Positions 27,048 to 35,989 of a DNA stretch of 64,000 bases are shown here, piece by piece. The stretch covers positions 1,426,001 through 1,490,000 of the forward strand of contig CP184673.1 in the NCBI GenBank assembly GCA_048814795.1, given 5' to 3'. Position 1 is the first letter of the stretch. Each line of letters starts with the position of its first letter. The notes beneath the pieces are model-generated. The model ran no database searches. It was not told the DNA's origin and saw only the letters and a list, made by a program, of their open reading frames with translations. The DNA is from Thermatribacter sp048814795. Its GTDB lineage: Bacteria; Atribacterota; Atribacteria; Atribacterales; Thermatribacteraceae. A program made the position numbers and the translations under genes.

Positions 27048-27887
27048 TTGAAAGAACTACAAATTCCAGTGTATTGTGTTCCTGCTCTTGGCTGGAGTTG
27101 GTACGGTGAAGGAGCTTGGGTTGCTCATACTGGTCTCAGGGTGACCGACCTGGGGTTTAGGGCTAAAAAAGCAAAACTTCCACTTTTTGTTTCTTTTGAG
27201 GTTTACATGCCGCCGGTTTTAAACCCTCTTTCTGAAGGAGAAATCGAGGGAATTGCAGCTGCTTTTGAAGAAACTGTTTATAGCTATCTCATGCAACTTA
27301 GGTTTTACGAATCTCTCGCTCGCAATTATCGCTATATGTTCTCTCTCTGCTTGTTTGCTTATATTATAGGACTTTTCAGTGTAAATACCTGGTGGTTTAT
27401 ATGGTTTCGACAACCCTACCTGGCTCTGGCTGGCTTGGATAACTGGTTCAAGAGACGCAAGGTAAAGGTTCTGGAGGAGGGAGTTAGATTTCGGGTTACA
27501 ATGGGTGAGGATCCGCGAAGGAAGAGACTGATTGAGGAAATTTATAGCCGGTTTAAGAAATTTGAGAGGCTTTCTAAAAAGGATTTTGTGGAAATAGTAA
27601 CTTATTTGCGCGGAAAACAGAGAGTGGAACCTTTATGTTCGGAACTAATAAAGGTTTTTGAAGACATTCTAACCATGGAGAAGGAAGACAGTTTTATATT
27701 ACAAAGAATAGCTTATACTTTTTCGAAGAAAGTTTCTCGGTTTTTCCTTGGAGACTTGCTATTGATTCCCCAGTTGTTACCTCCAAGGCTTCTTTGCCAG
27801 ATAAGAGACCTTAATTTTGATATCTCTTTTTTGGTAGGTAAAGGTAATGCCCAGAGTCAATCTTTACAGACTGTTCAACAAATCTGA
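27048..27887 (+). CDS. Unknown membrane-associated protein, first gene of SPFH/M14 operon
   Basis: I do not recognise this protein of about 279 residues. The N-terminal 60 residues are beta-rich (YCVPALGWSWYGEGAWVAHT, then LPLFVSFEVYM). A hydrophobic stretch near 97-122 (YMFSLCLFAYIIGLFSVNTW and after) is a likely membrane segment, followed by a basic patch FKRRKVK and a mainly helical C-terminal half. The TTG at 27048 follows GAAGGG; a GTG at 27030 is an alternative. It overlaps the next gene by 41 bp. Context suggests it belongs with the SPFH-like proteins encoded downstream. Confidence 0.75.
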   Translation: MKELQIPVYCVPALGWSWYGEGAWVAHTGLRVTDLGFRAKKAKLPLFVSFEVYMPPVLNPLSEGEIEGIAAAFEETVYSYLMQLRFYESLARNYRYMFSLCLFAYIIGLFSVNTWWFIWFRQPYLALAGLDNWFKRRKVKVLEEGVRFRVTMGEDPRRKRLIEEIYSRFKKFERLSKKDFVEIVTYLRGKQRVEPLCSELIKVFEDILTMEKEDSFILQRIAYTFSKKVSRFFLGDLLLIPQLLPPRLLCQIRDLNFDISFLVGKGNAQSQSLQTVQQI

Positions 27888-28629
27888 TTATACACTTGTC
27901 TCTCCTCGTAATCCTTTCTTTACTGAAGAGAGGTTTAGTCGTTACTGGAGGATATCCGAGGGTGAAAGGCTGGAGATTGTTCTTCAGGTAGGTGAAAAAA
28001 ACGAAGTAGAAAATCTCTTTGTAGCTTCTTCGCTGCTTGAGGTTGCCTCTGGGGAAGAAGGGTTGGAAATCAAGCCTTCTCAAGAACAGAAAGAATTTTT
28101 GGAGTACCTTAAAAAAGGCTTTTTGGACACCCTTCTCAAGGAGGATACTTCCCTTCTCGAAGATGAAAAAAACCGCAATATTTTTTATCATTTCAAACGC
28201 TTTCGTCCTGGGGGCTTTTATGGAGTTCTACACAAACTGTTTCCCATTGTTTTCATCATGCATGGCATTCCTGGTTTTCAGCCTATGACCTGGGATATGC
28301 TGATAGGTGACCCTTATTTTGAAGAAAGAAACCTGGAGGAGCTACAAAAGTACTATGCTCATTTGCAGTGGGGCATAGATGAAGCCTTTTCCGAAGTTAA
28401 GCTTAAAGTAGTCGAGAATCTGGCGCTGACCGCTTTGAACAAAATGGTTAGAGCGGATCCTGAAAATGGGTTTGTGAAAGCATATCATCTTTGTTCCAGA
28501 TTGGGTCTGGGTTTCCTGCGAGATTTCTACTGGCCGGCCACTCAGGCAACGGAGCAAAGTGAATGGACCAGATTTATGAGACCCCCAATGCCTCTTTTCC
28601 CCTGGAGAAAGGAGGGTGACAAATCTTGA
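27847..28629 (+). CDS. Unknown protein, second gene of SPFH/M14 operon
   Basis: A protein of 260 residues without a recognisable domain. The first 75 residues look beta-rich (RLEIVLQVGEKNEVENLFVA), a short hydrophobic stretch lies near 135-147 (LFPIVFIMHGIPGF), and the rest is helical, with GLGFLRDFYWPATQATEQSEW near 220. No signal peptide. It overlaps its upstream neighbour by 41 bp and the M14-like gene by 4 bp (TTGA), so it is an obligate part of the same transcript. No function can be assigned. Confidence 0.75.
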   Translation: MPRVNLYRLFNKSDYTLVSPRNPFFTEERFSRYWRISEGERLEIVLQVGEKNEVENLFVASSLLEVASGEEGLEIKPSQEQKEFLEYLKKGFLDTLLKEDTSLLEDEKNRNIFYHFKRFRPGGFYGVLHKLFPIVFIMHGIPGFQPMTWDMLIGDPYFEERNLEELQKYYAHLQWGIDEAFSEVKLKVVENLALTALNKMVRADPENGFVKAYHLCSRLGLGFLRDFYWPATQATEQSEWTRFMRPPMPLFPWRKEGDKS

Positions 28630-29786
28630 CCAGTAAAGTGATCACCAATTTTCTTGACGAGGAATTGATAAATTACGACTCCGCTCTGGAATACCTGAGC
28701 TGGCTTGACCTTGAGTACTCTCAGCTTCTTGAAAAGGCCCAGCAAAAAGTAAATGAAATGAAGTGGCCTTCTAACCTGATTGTCAGGATGTCTTTTGTGG
28801 AAGACGAGAACGGACCATTTTTGACTCCGCTGGGCAATAAAATCCCAGTTCTTGAGATTGGCAATCCTTCTCGACAGAGCCATTACCTGGTGTTTGAAGC
28901 AACCTGTCACGGGGGGGAAAGACTGCACTCTGCAACTCTTTTTGCAGCTTTCTTTTCACTCTTGCAAAATTCCTGGAGATTGCGAGAGCTTTTAGAATCA
29001 AGTTTTATTGGGTTTTTACCGATAGTTGATCCTGACGGCTGGATTAAAGAAACCCGTGCTTACGTTGATAGAAGCGGAGAAGAAATTCATAACCCGGTGG
29101 TTGTGAGTTTAAGGCATATCAGGAACATGTTTGGATGGGAAGATGCCAATGCAGCTTTTGGAAGAAAGCTGGAGTCGATCCGTAGCCGCAGAGCTAAGGC
29201 GATTCAAAGATATGTTCTAGAAAGATTCAACCCTCTTCAGGTTTTTTCAAGCCTTCATGAAACGGTAATGCTGGGAAGTGAACTGTTTTACAGGAATGCG
29301 GGAATTATGATTTTACTTCATGATTACTTTACGCAAGAAGAAAAAGACCTGCTTACCCGTCTGCATTATCCCCTGAGTTTATTTCAGAAAAGCGAGGTTT
29401 TTCTGAGGAAGAGGTTTGCCTTTCGTTTTCCCAAGTACCGGGAAGAATTTTTGTTAAATCATCCCTTTTTTGCAAAGGCTCTTTCTATTAGAAATTTTAT
29501 AAAAAAGCGGGGCTTTGCGATTTTTCAGGATAAATTTGAAGCGGCATTGAAAGAACTGCCTTTCTACGTAGAGAGGGATTTGCCTCTTGCTGAAGGTATT
29601 TACCTGCCTGGCCCTTTTTTCTGGAAAACTGGTACTACACTTACTCCTGATTTCTTTCAAAAGATGACCGGATGTTGTGGAAGAACCATCGAAACTTTTA
29701 CTCAGTCCCGCGAGGAAAGATTGATGCAAGGTTTGGCTTTTGTTGAGGCTACTCTCAGAGTGGAAATACGAGGTGAGTGTTTTTAA
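28626..29786 (+). CDS. M14-like zinc carboxypeptidase/deacylase family protein
   Basis: A 386-residue protein with the metal-site pattern of the M14 (carboxypeptidase A) family: HGGE at 95-98 gives the HxxE pair, DPDG at 135-138 matches the family's N/D-PDG turn, SLHE with His211 is the third ligand, and a glutamate in RTIETF near 360 is placed like the catalytic base. It has no signal peptide or membrane helix, so it should act in the cytoplasm, perhaps on a peptide, amino-acyl group or acylated amino acid. The start is TTG at 28626, about ten bases after GGAGGG. Neighbours are two SPFH-like genes downstream. Confidence 0.72.
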   Translation: MTSKVITNFLDEELINYDSALEYLSWLDLEYSQLLEKAQQKVNEMKWPSNLIVRMSFVEDENGPFLTPLGNKIPVLEIGNPSRQSHYLVFEATCHGGERLHSATLFAAFFSLLQNSWRLRELLESSFIGFLPIVDPDGWIKETRAYVDRSGEEIHNPVVVSLRHIRNMFGWEDANAAFGRKLESIRSRRAKAIQRYVLERFNPLQVFSSLHETVMLGSELFYRNAGIMILLHDYFTQEEKDLLTRLHYPLSLFQKSEVFLRKRFAFRFPKYREEFLLNHPFFAKALSIRNFIKKRGFAIFQDKFEAALKELPFYVERDLPLAEGIYLPGPFFWKTGTTLTPDFFQKMTGCCGRTIETFTQSREERLMQGLAFVEATLRVEIRGECF

Positions 29787-31999
29787 TGCCCAGAAGTTAT
29801 AAGTTTTCGTTTTGGGAGATACCTGATCCTCTTAATCCTGGTCAACGAACGCTGGTTGTTTCCAGAAACAGGCTTAGGAGCTATCTTGAGCACATACATG
29901 GTCAGATTTATAGTAGGCGCTTTGAATTACCATTTCTCCAAATTAGTGTGAGGAGTGCTTTTGATACAGAGGATGATACAAGAGGAATTTTCGAAGCTTT
30001 TATAAAAAATTGTTTTGCTACCTGGCAAAAAAAACTTCTTAATCTTCTTTATCAGGATTATTTCTATTTGGTGCTTTTTGTGGTTCTTGCCTATGTAATG
30101 TGGAACGTGGGATTTATAGCAAGAGGTGTTGATTTTCTTTTTACTCTGGGTGGTGATTATCTGAATCCTTATGCTCACACTGTTTTGGTGCTTTCGCCAA
30201 TCATTTATGCTGCTTATCAAAAGTTGTTATCAGGAAACACCGTTTTTAAAAAACGAAAAAGAATTGCCTCTTTGCGAAAAATGGAAGTTTTGCTTGAAGA
30301 GCCTCTCTGGGAGAAAGTTAGAAAGAAAGCTCTCCGCATAGTTTCTTTTGTGGATAATGTTTTGTTGAAACGAGAGTTAAAACAGCTTTGCTTATTGCTT
30401 AAGGCGAGAAACTGCCAGGGGATAGCTGAGTGGTTACTTGACTTTGAAAACACGATGAAGAATATTGATTACTCCTGGTCGGAGGAAGAATTGTTGGAGG
30501 AACTTAGAAGTGAGTTGGCTTTTCTAATAAGAAATAACTTTATGTTTTACGAAACTCGATGGGAATCTTCTTTGCCACTTTTTGAGTTTTATGCTTCTGA
30601 AGATTATGAGGTGTGGCAGGCAAAGCTTACGGCACTGATGGATCGTTTGAAGGAGGACCCCAGTGCTTCACTTTGTCAAGAAATTGCAAACTTGTTCCTG
30701 GAGATGAAGCGTAAGATTCATCTCAAGTTGGTTGGGCGTATTCCAGAGGAGATTTTCTCGGCGCTGGTTGACTATTACCACCGTCTGTACCTTTTCTTTT
30801 TTCGTCTGTCTCGTCAAGAAAAGACACTAAAGAGGTTTTTTGTTGGCCCCCGGAGAGAATTTTTAAAAGACCCAGATCAGGAACCTTTACGAGGAAAAAG
30901 TATTGCTTTTAGGAGTTGTGCGATCGTTGCTCTTACTCTGTTTGTATTTTGCTTGCATCTGGTTGGTGAAAAAGATTTTCTCGTCGTGGAAAGGTTTTCT
31001 CCTGGTTTTAAGTCGGTTCTGGGAAAGCGAGTGATGGTCGTTGATGATGGGATCAAAATTGGAAACTTCAAGTTGCTCCTCAGCCCTCCTCGCCCCTTTG
31101 CCTTTACTTACCGAAGGACCTCCAGGCTTCAGAAGGTTGATGCTTTCCACATCTTGAAGGAAGTGGAACCTGTCTTGAACCAGGGTTTTTGGAACAGGTT
31201 GAAGTACTGGTGGGAAAGAGCGATGGCCTTTTTTAAGCAGGGTTATGGCACTGATTTCGTGGTTCTCAAATTTAATTGCTCTCTCCAAATTTCCAAACCG
31301 GAGCTCTGGAAAGAGTATGACTTTGATGGTAAAGGTATGGAGCGGCTTGCAAGGGATCTTGAAGTAAGTCTTTCGTCAGTGTATGAGCGGGTTATGAGTG
31401 ATTTAAGGATGAACCTGTTCAGTCAGGACAATGCTCAAGATATCGAGGAATATTTACAGATTATACTTAAAAGACCTTCTTTTAGAGAGTGGATTAGAAG
31501 GTTGCTTTACCCCTCACCCCTTGATACTTATCGCGTAGGATCCATTTATGATATGTATTTAACTGGGTTGGAATGGCTTCGAAGGCACCCTCGTATGGAA
31601 AAGGAGAAGGAGTGGCGCGATTTTGTGGAACACGAGATGGAGGTGGTCAGGGAGAATTTACAGAAAGAGCACGCCCACCTGATTGCATCCCCTCAAAAAG
31701 TTCGAGATCTGATTACCAAACCCAGCCTGGAGAAATTTATGGAATACCCTGGTCTTTACCAAACCTTGTTTTATCTTGCGATCAACGAAATCGTTAATAA
31801 TCGTGTCGTAGAGGGGTTAAAAGCTGAGAGAAGTAATCTGCGGCAGAAATTAGAAGAAGAGGCCTTGAATTACTTGCAGAACGAAGGTGTTTTTCTGCAC
31901 CGTATAGGCGTCCAGGTGGATTCGGTTGAAGTTAGTCTGGAAAGAGTTTCCTATCTGAGATACATGCGCCTGTTGCAGAGACGTCAAAATCTTATTTGA
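29786..31999 (+). CDS. Large SPFH/HflK-like membrane protein
   Basis: About 737 residues. Residues 90-150 hold two or three hydrophobic segments (YFYLVLFVVLAYVMWNVGFIA, then YAHTVLVLSPIIYAAY). A long helical region follows to about 370. A further membrane segment (FRSCAIVALTLFVFCLHLV) at about 378-397 leads straight into an SPFH-like region: FLVVERFSPGFKSVLGKR, SPPRPFAFTYRRTSRLQKVD, VVLKFNCSLQIS and, near the C-terminus, GVFLHRIGVQVDSVEVSLERV. That order resembles HflK with a large N-terminal extension. The ATG at 29786 overlaps the previous stop (TAATG). The SPFH call is from pattern, not alignment. Confidence 0.65.
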   Translation: MPRSYKFSFWEIPDPLNPGQRTLVVSRNRLRSYLEHIHGQIYSRRFELPFLQISVRSAFDTEDDTRGIFEAFIKNCFATWQKKLLNLLYQDYFYLVLFVVLAYVMWNVGFIARGVDFLFTLGGDYLNPYAHTVLVLSPIIYAAYQKLLSGNTVFKKRKRIASLRKMEVLLEEPLWEKVRKKALRIVSFVDNVLLKRELKQLCLLLKARNCQGIAEWLLDFENTMKNIDYSWSEEELLEELRSELAFLIRNNFMFYETRWESSLPLFEFYASEDYEVWQAKLTALMDRLKEDPSASLCQEIANLFLEMKRKIHLKLVGRIPEEIFSALVDYYHRLYLFFFRLSRQEKTLKRFFVGPRREFLKDPDQEPLRGKSIAFRSCAIVALTLFVFCLHLVGEKDFLVVERFSPGFKSVLGKRVMVVDDGIKIGNFKLLLSPPRPFAFTYRRTSRLQKVDAFHILKEVEPVLNQGFWNRLKYWWERAMAFFKQGYGTDFVVLKFNCSLQISKPELWKEYDFDGKGMERLARDLEVSLSSVYERVMSDLRMNLFSQDNAQDIEEYLQIILKRPSFREWIRRLLYPSPLDTYRVGSIYDMYLTGLEWLRRHPRMEKEKEWRDFVEHEMEVVRENLQKEHAHLIASPQKVRDLITKPSLEKFMEYPGLYQTLFYLAINEIVNNRVVEGLKAERSNLRQKLEEEALNYLQNEGVFLHRIGVQVDSVEVSLERVSYLRYMRLLQRRQNLI

Positions 32000-32015
32000 G
32001 AAGGGTTGTTGGTCA

Positions 32016-33146
32016 ATGCTTGTTTTTTTAAGAACAATACTCAAGGTTACAGGTAATTGGTTGGCGGGACTACTGATAGTGGTCATTGTGTTCGGTTTCC
32101 TTTCTTTCTTCTTTCTTTCGCGCCACTCTCTTCCTCCTCAACATTTTGCGATAATACGTGAGGTTTGGGTCAGGGAAGGCTCTCTTTTTGGCCCTTCTGC
32201 CCTCCCCTATCGGGTCAGGATAGTGGAGAACAATACTTCTCGAATTGTTAATTTTCTTGTTCAACCACCACCCTTTGGGGTGGTCGAAGACATTTTCCCG
32301 ATGAATATAGATGTCCCCCTTGAGGTTGAAGTTCCTCTCTGGACTAAGGATAGGATTTCCGGAGACCCCAACGATCAAAGTCTGGTTTACGTGGCGAATA
32401 TTAAGGCTCTAATTTCCATTGTTGACCGTGAGAAGTTTGCAAAGAAGATTGATCCCCTCTTGCTTCGCTATAGGTTGGATTTTGTAGACGAAGAACCAGA
32501 ATTCCAGTTTATGAAAGATGGCAGTGTAGTGATAGCTGAAAACAGAATTGATTTACTAAGGGAAATGTGTCGTGCTCGCTTTTATAGTGAGCTTTTTGGA
32601 CTTTTGGGTAAAATTGGAAGCAGTATTGAGAACAAGCTTTATTTCCTTTCCAGAACAATTGAAAGGGAAGAAAAAAGTGATTCCGAGGTAAAAATAGAAG
32701 TATGGAAAACCCTGGAACGTTATCCCTGGTACAGGCTTGAACCAAGTGCCTTGGCTAACATTTTTCAAAAAGAACGGGGAATTTTTGAGAAAATCGTGGA
32801 GTTCCTCCAGGCAGAAAACAGAGACGCTGAAAAAGCAAGAATTCTTCGTGGCGAAATCAAGCAATTCTTTGATGATTATATTTCTCAAAATCCGGAAAGT
32901 TTCCTTCAAAATTTGTGGGACTACTCAATTGAGATATTTCTTGAAAAAGGAAACGTTGAAACTCCTGAGGAAATCAGGGCTTTAACTTACCGCTTCATTC
33001 ATCAGAACACTCAGCTTTTGAAAAGAGCCTTGCAGGGTAACGAAGAAAAGAGCTGGAGTGAACAAAACTATGGTTTTATCTTTAAAGATGTTGAAATTTC
33101 TTTTGAAGAAGACTTAACGGCTAATTATGTTCAATTTTTATCCTGA
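32016..33146 (+). CDS. SPFH/HflC-like membrane protein
   Basis: A 376-residue protein with one N-terminal membrane helix (residues 13-34, WLAGLLIVVIVFGFLSFFFL). It continues with strands like those of SPFH domains (HFAIIREVWVREGSLFGPSA, VPLEVEVPLW, YVANIKALISIVD) and ends KDVEISFEEDLTANYVQFL, which parallels the end of the larger upstream protein. I read the two as a divergent HflK/HflC-like pair that could form a large membrane ring or cage. It begins 16 bp after the previous stop and is followed 12 bp later by the HAD phosphatase gene. Confidence 0.62.
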   Translation: MLVFLRTILKVTGNWLAGLLIVVIVFGFLSFFFLSRHSLPPQHFAIIREVWVREGSLFGPSALPYRVRIVENNTSRIVNFLVQPPPFGVVEDIFPMNIDVPLEVEVPLWTKDRISGDPNDQSLVYVANIKALISIVDREKFAKKIDPLLLRYRLDFVDEEPEFQFMKDGSVVIAENRIDLLREMCRARFYSELFGLLGKIGSSIENKLYFLSRTIEREEKSDSEVKIEVWKTLERYPWYRLEPSALANIFQKERGIFEKIVEFLQAENRDAEKARILRGEIKQFFDDYISQNPESFLQNLWDYSIEIFLEKGNVETPEEIRALTYRFIHQNTQLLKRALQGNEEKSWSEQNYGFIFKDVEISFEEDLTANYVQFLS

Positions 33147-33158
33147 GGTGAGCTTTTT

Positions 33159-33947
33159 ATGGCGCTTTCTGTAATTCGAGCTTTTCTTCTGGATATGGAT
33201 GGTACTTTCTACCTTGGAGATAAGCTGCTTCCTGGAGCTCTGGAGTTCATTGATTTTTTGCTTAAAACTGGAAGAAGTTTTTATTTTTTAACCAACAACT
33301 CTTCGCATAATGTAAACTTTTATCTCAGAAAACTTCGTGCTCTCGGCCTGAAAAATGTTTCTTCCCAGAACATTATTACTTCAGGACAAGTTTGTGCTTA
33401 TTACATACGTAAATTTTTTCCTCAAGCACGGGTTTTTCTTCTTGGTACCCCAGAATTGGCTATGGATTTTATGCGAGAAGGTCTGCTTTTGGTAGAACAC
33501 GATCCGGATTATGTGGTTTTGGGATTCGATAAAACCCTGACCTATGATAGATTAAAAAGAGCTACTTCCTTTATAAGGAGTGGAGTCCCCTTTTTAGCGA
33601 CTCATCCAGACCTCAACTGCCCTACTCCTCAGGGACCCATTATTGACGCTGGTTCTATAATGAAGGCAATTGAGGCTGCTACAGGGGTTCAGGCTAAGGT
33701 ATTTGGTAAGCCTTATCCCGAGACCGTTTTTTACGTTTTGGAAAGAGTGGGTCTTTCTAAAAATGAGCTGGCTATGGTCGGAGATCGTCTTTACACTGAT
33801 ATTAAAATGGCTAAAGATGCGGGAATAACTTCCATCCTGGTTTTAACAGGTGAAACCTGTCTTTCTGATCTGGAAACTTCCTTTTCAAGGCCGGATTTTG
33901 TGTTTTCTTCTTTACAAGAGTTACTTGAGAATTTGAAAAAATTTTAA
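33159..33947 (+). CDS. HAD-superfamily phosphatase, NagD/PGP type
   Basis: A 262-residue cytoplasmic phosphatase with a C2-type cap. The nucleophile motif LLDMDGTFYLG has Asp12 and Asp14, motif II is FLTNNSS, the lysine is in the GKPYPET segment, and motif IV is MVGDRLYTDI. The substrate could be a small phosphomonoester such as phosphoglycolate, glycerol phosphate or pNPP-like nucleotides. ATG follows GAGGTGAG. The gene sits between the SPFH operon and glycerol-1-phosphate dehydrogenase and is probably transcribed with both; dephosphorylation of a glycerol phosphate would fit but is not proven. Confidence 0.9.
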   Translation: MALSVIRAFLLDMDGTFYLGDKLLPGALEFIDFLLKTGRSFYFLTNNSSHNVNFYLRKLRALGLKNVSSQNIITSGQVCAYYIRKFFPQARVFLLGTPELAMDFMREGLLLVEHDPDYVVLGFDKTLTYDRLKRATSFIRSGVPFLATHPDLNCPTPQGPIIDAGSIMKAIEAATGVQAKVFGKPYPETVFYVLERVGLSKNELAMVGDRLYTDIKMAKDAGITSILVLTGETCLSDLETSFSRPDFVFSSLQELLENLKKF

Positions 33948-33959
33948 CGGAGGAAGAGC

Positions 33960-35306
33960 TTGCCGATGCTTGACTTGCCTTTTATTGTTAAGAATGGCAT
34001 TGGGGATTTTCAGTGTGTTTGTGGCCGCAGACATTTGCTTCCCGAACAGAAGGTTCTTCTTGGTGAAGGGGTGCTTTCCAGCTTACCTCAGCTTCTTGCA
34101 GAACTTGATTTGGGAAAGAAGGCACTTCTCGTTTCTGATGAGAACGTGTTTCCTTTAATTGGAAAAAAAATTGTGGAATTGTTGAAGGAAAGCGAGGTAA
34201 AAGTTGAAACCTGCGTGCTTGAAAAGCCTCCAGGCTTTTTTTATCTGGAACCGGATGAAAATGCAAGAAGTCAGATAGGTGTCCATCTCCAAAGAGGTCC
34301 TGATTTCATAGTTGCTGTTGGTTCAGGGGTGATCAATGACTTATGCAAGTTTATAGCTTACCGGGTACAGAAACCCTATGTTGTTGTTGCTACTGCTCCT
34401 TCTATGGATGGTTATTCCTCGCCGGGGGCACCCATGCTGGTTGGAGGTTACAAGGTTACTTTTGAAGCTCGTCCGCCTCGAGCAATTATTATAGACCTTG
34501 ATATTCTTTCTCAGGCGCCACTCGAACTTATTCAGGCAGGGTTTTCTGATTTAATGGGCAAAACCACTGCTAATGCCGACTGGACACTCAGACATTATTT
34601 TTTTGATGAATACATGTGTGAATACAGTTTTGACCTGGTTAAAGAAGGACTGGAATACCTTGACAGAGAGGCAGCTTTGCTTGAAGAAAGATCCTCCGAG
34701 TTTATATCCAACCTCTCAGTAACGCTTTTTAATTCTGGCTTGAGCATGGCCCTGGTTGGAGATTCCCGACCTGCTTCGGGACTGGAGCATTTGGTTGCTC
34801 ATTACCTCGAGATTTTTGCTTTACATAGGCATTTGAATCCTTCTTTACATGGATTGAGGGTGGGTGCAGCTACTGTTGTTGCCCAGAGACTGTACACTCG
34901 TTTTTTGGACGAGCTGCATCTTTTCTCTTCATTTGCCATTGGAACAAAACCAGAAATCCTGCTTGATGAGTTAAAGTTGCACTTTGGGCCACTTTTCCCC
35001 TTTGTAGAAAAGGAAGCTATGGAAAAACTTGTTCCTCCTTTTGCTTTCAGTAATTCTTCTGCAAATTTTGCTTCTTTCAAAAGAAAAGCGGAAGAAAAGT
35101 TGTTTGTGGTACCCTGGGTTGAAGATACCCTTAAAAGAGCTAAAATTCCTTCTTCCTTGGAGGAATTAGGTTTTGGAGAAGAGATGGTACACAATGCCTT
35201 TCGTTATGCTCGTTTCTTAAGAAAACGGATTACTTTGCTTGACTTGCTGGATTGGTCTGGTGTTCTTGAAGATTATCTTGGTTGGGCTCTTGAAAGCAGT
35301 GTTTGA
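33960..35306 (+). CDS. sn-Glycerol-1-phosphate dehydrogenase (AraM/EgsA-like)
   Basis: Reduces dihydroxyacetone phosphate to sn-glycerol-1-phosphate, the stereoisomer used in archaeal lipids and in a few bacterial glycerolipids. The 448-residue protein has the family motifs VAVGSGVINDLCKFIA near 118, VVATAPSMDGYSSPGAPM near 140, AGFSDLMGKTTANADW near 195 with a metal-ligand Asp, and two His ligands in ASGLEHLVAHYLE and PSLHGLRVGAATVV. Length and motifs match bacterial AraM better than glycerol dehydrogenase. The start is TTG 33960 or ATG 33966, both served by GGAGGAAG. Confidence 0.9.
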   Translation: MPMLDLPFIVKNGIGDFQCVCGRRHLLPEQKVLLGEGVLSSLPQLLAELDLGKKALLVSDENVFPLIGKKIVELLKESEVKVETCVLEKPPGFFYLEPDENARSQIGVHLQRGPDFIVAVGSGVINDLCKFIAYRVQKPYVVVATAPSMDGYSSPGAPMLVGGYKVTFEARPPRAIIIDLDILSQAPLELIQAGFSDLMGKTTANADWTLRHYFFDEYMCEYSFDLVKEGLEYLDREAALLEERSSEFISNLSVTLFNSGLSMALVGDSRPASGLEHLVAHYLEIFALHRHLNPSLHGLRVGAATVVAQRLYTRFLDELHLFSSFAIGTKPEILLDELKLHFGPLFPFVEKEAMEKLVPPFAFSNSSANFASFKRKAEEKLFVVPWVEDTLKRAKIPSSLEELGFGEEMVHNAFRYARFLRKRITLLDLLDWSGVLEDYLGWALESSV

Positions 35307-35326
35307 GTTTGAATAAACGAAAACGT

Positions 35327-35376
35327 AGAAAGCGTTCCATCCAGGAAGCTGGTATAAGTGGGATGGAACGCTTTCT
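35327..35376. terminator. Hairpin between convergent genes
   Basis: AGAAAGCGTTCCATCC at 35327-35342 and its exact reverse complement at 35361-35376 with an 18-base loop. There is no T run, yet a perfect 16 bp stem between convergent genes fits a bidirectional terminator. Confidence 0.7.
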
Positions 35377-35380
35377 AATC

Positions 35381-35989
35381 TCAGAGAATATATTGCCAAA
35401 GCAAGCTTTCCAGCTGAGATTGGCTTAGCTCTCCCATAGCTCTTCCCCGGATTTCGCCATTTTCATTTATAAAAAGGTAGCGAGGAACTCCTGTTCCGGC
35501 AAACTGGCGTTGTACTTTTCCGTAGTTATCTATTAATACCGGAAAGGACCAGCCATATCTATTGACAAACTGACTACGAACCATTGCTGCGTAACGCTCC
35601 TGAGGAGCAATAAGTGTGCCCGAGACGCCATCTTCGTTAACCGCTACAGCGAGAATGAGCAAATTATGGGAATATTTAAACTTCTGATATACCCTTTCCA
35701 GAGTGGGGGCCTCGCTTACACAGTGTGAACAGGTAGTTTTGAAGAATACCACCAGAATTGGCTGTCCACGGAAATCTTTCAGTGAAACCAAATTGCTATC
35801 AAGGTCAGGGAGGGTAAAGTTTATACCTTTGTCGCTAATTTCTTCTGGCTCTTGTTCTGAGGAAGAATTGTTTTCTTCTGGTGACCAGTTAAAATAGAGC
35901 GAGGAACATCCTCCCAGCAAAAAGACGGTCAATATGAGGGCCACTATTACCAGGGCCAAGCTTTGGTTCCTTTTCCATTCCACTATCAA
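35381..35989 (-). CDS. TlpA/ResA-like thioredoxin-fold lipoprotein
   Basis: A 202-residue membrane-anchored protein. A signal peptide ends in the lipobox LLGGC with Cys28, followed by an acidic linker rich in Ser, Glu and Gln, then a thioredoxin domain with FFKTTCSHC (active site CSHC) near 82-90 and a cis-proline in GVPRYLF near 168. It probably acts outside the cytoplasmic membrane as a thiol-disulfide reductant. Its start overlaps the preceding gene by 4 bp. A second protein of the same type is encoded on the other side of the O-antigen-ligase-like gene. Confidence 0.92.
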   Translation of the reverse strand: MIVEWKRNQSLALVIVALILTVFLLGGCSSLYFNWSPEENNSSSEQEPEEISDKGINFTLPDLDSNLVSLKDFRGQPILVVFFKTTCSHCVSEAPTLERVYQKFKYSHNLLILAVAVNEDGVSGTLIAPQERYAAMVRSQFVNRYGWSFPVLIDNYGKVQRQFAGTGVPRYLFINENGEIRGRAMGELSQSQLESLLWQYIL

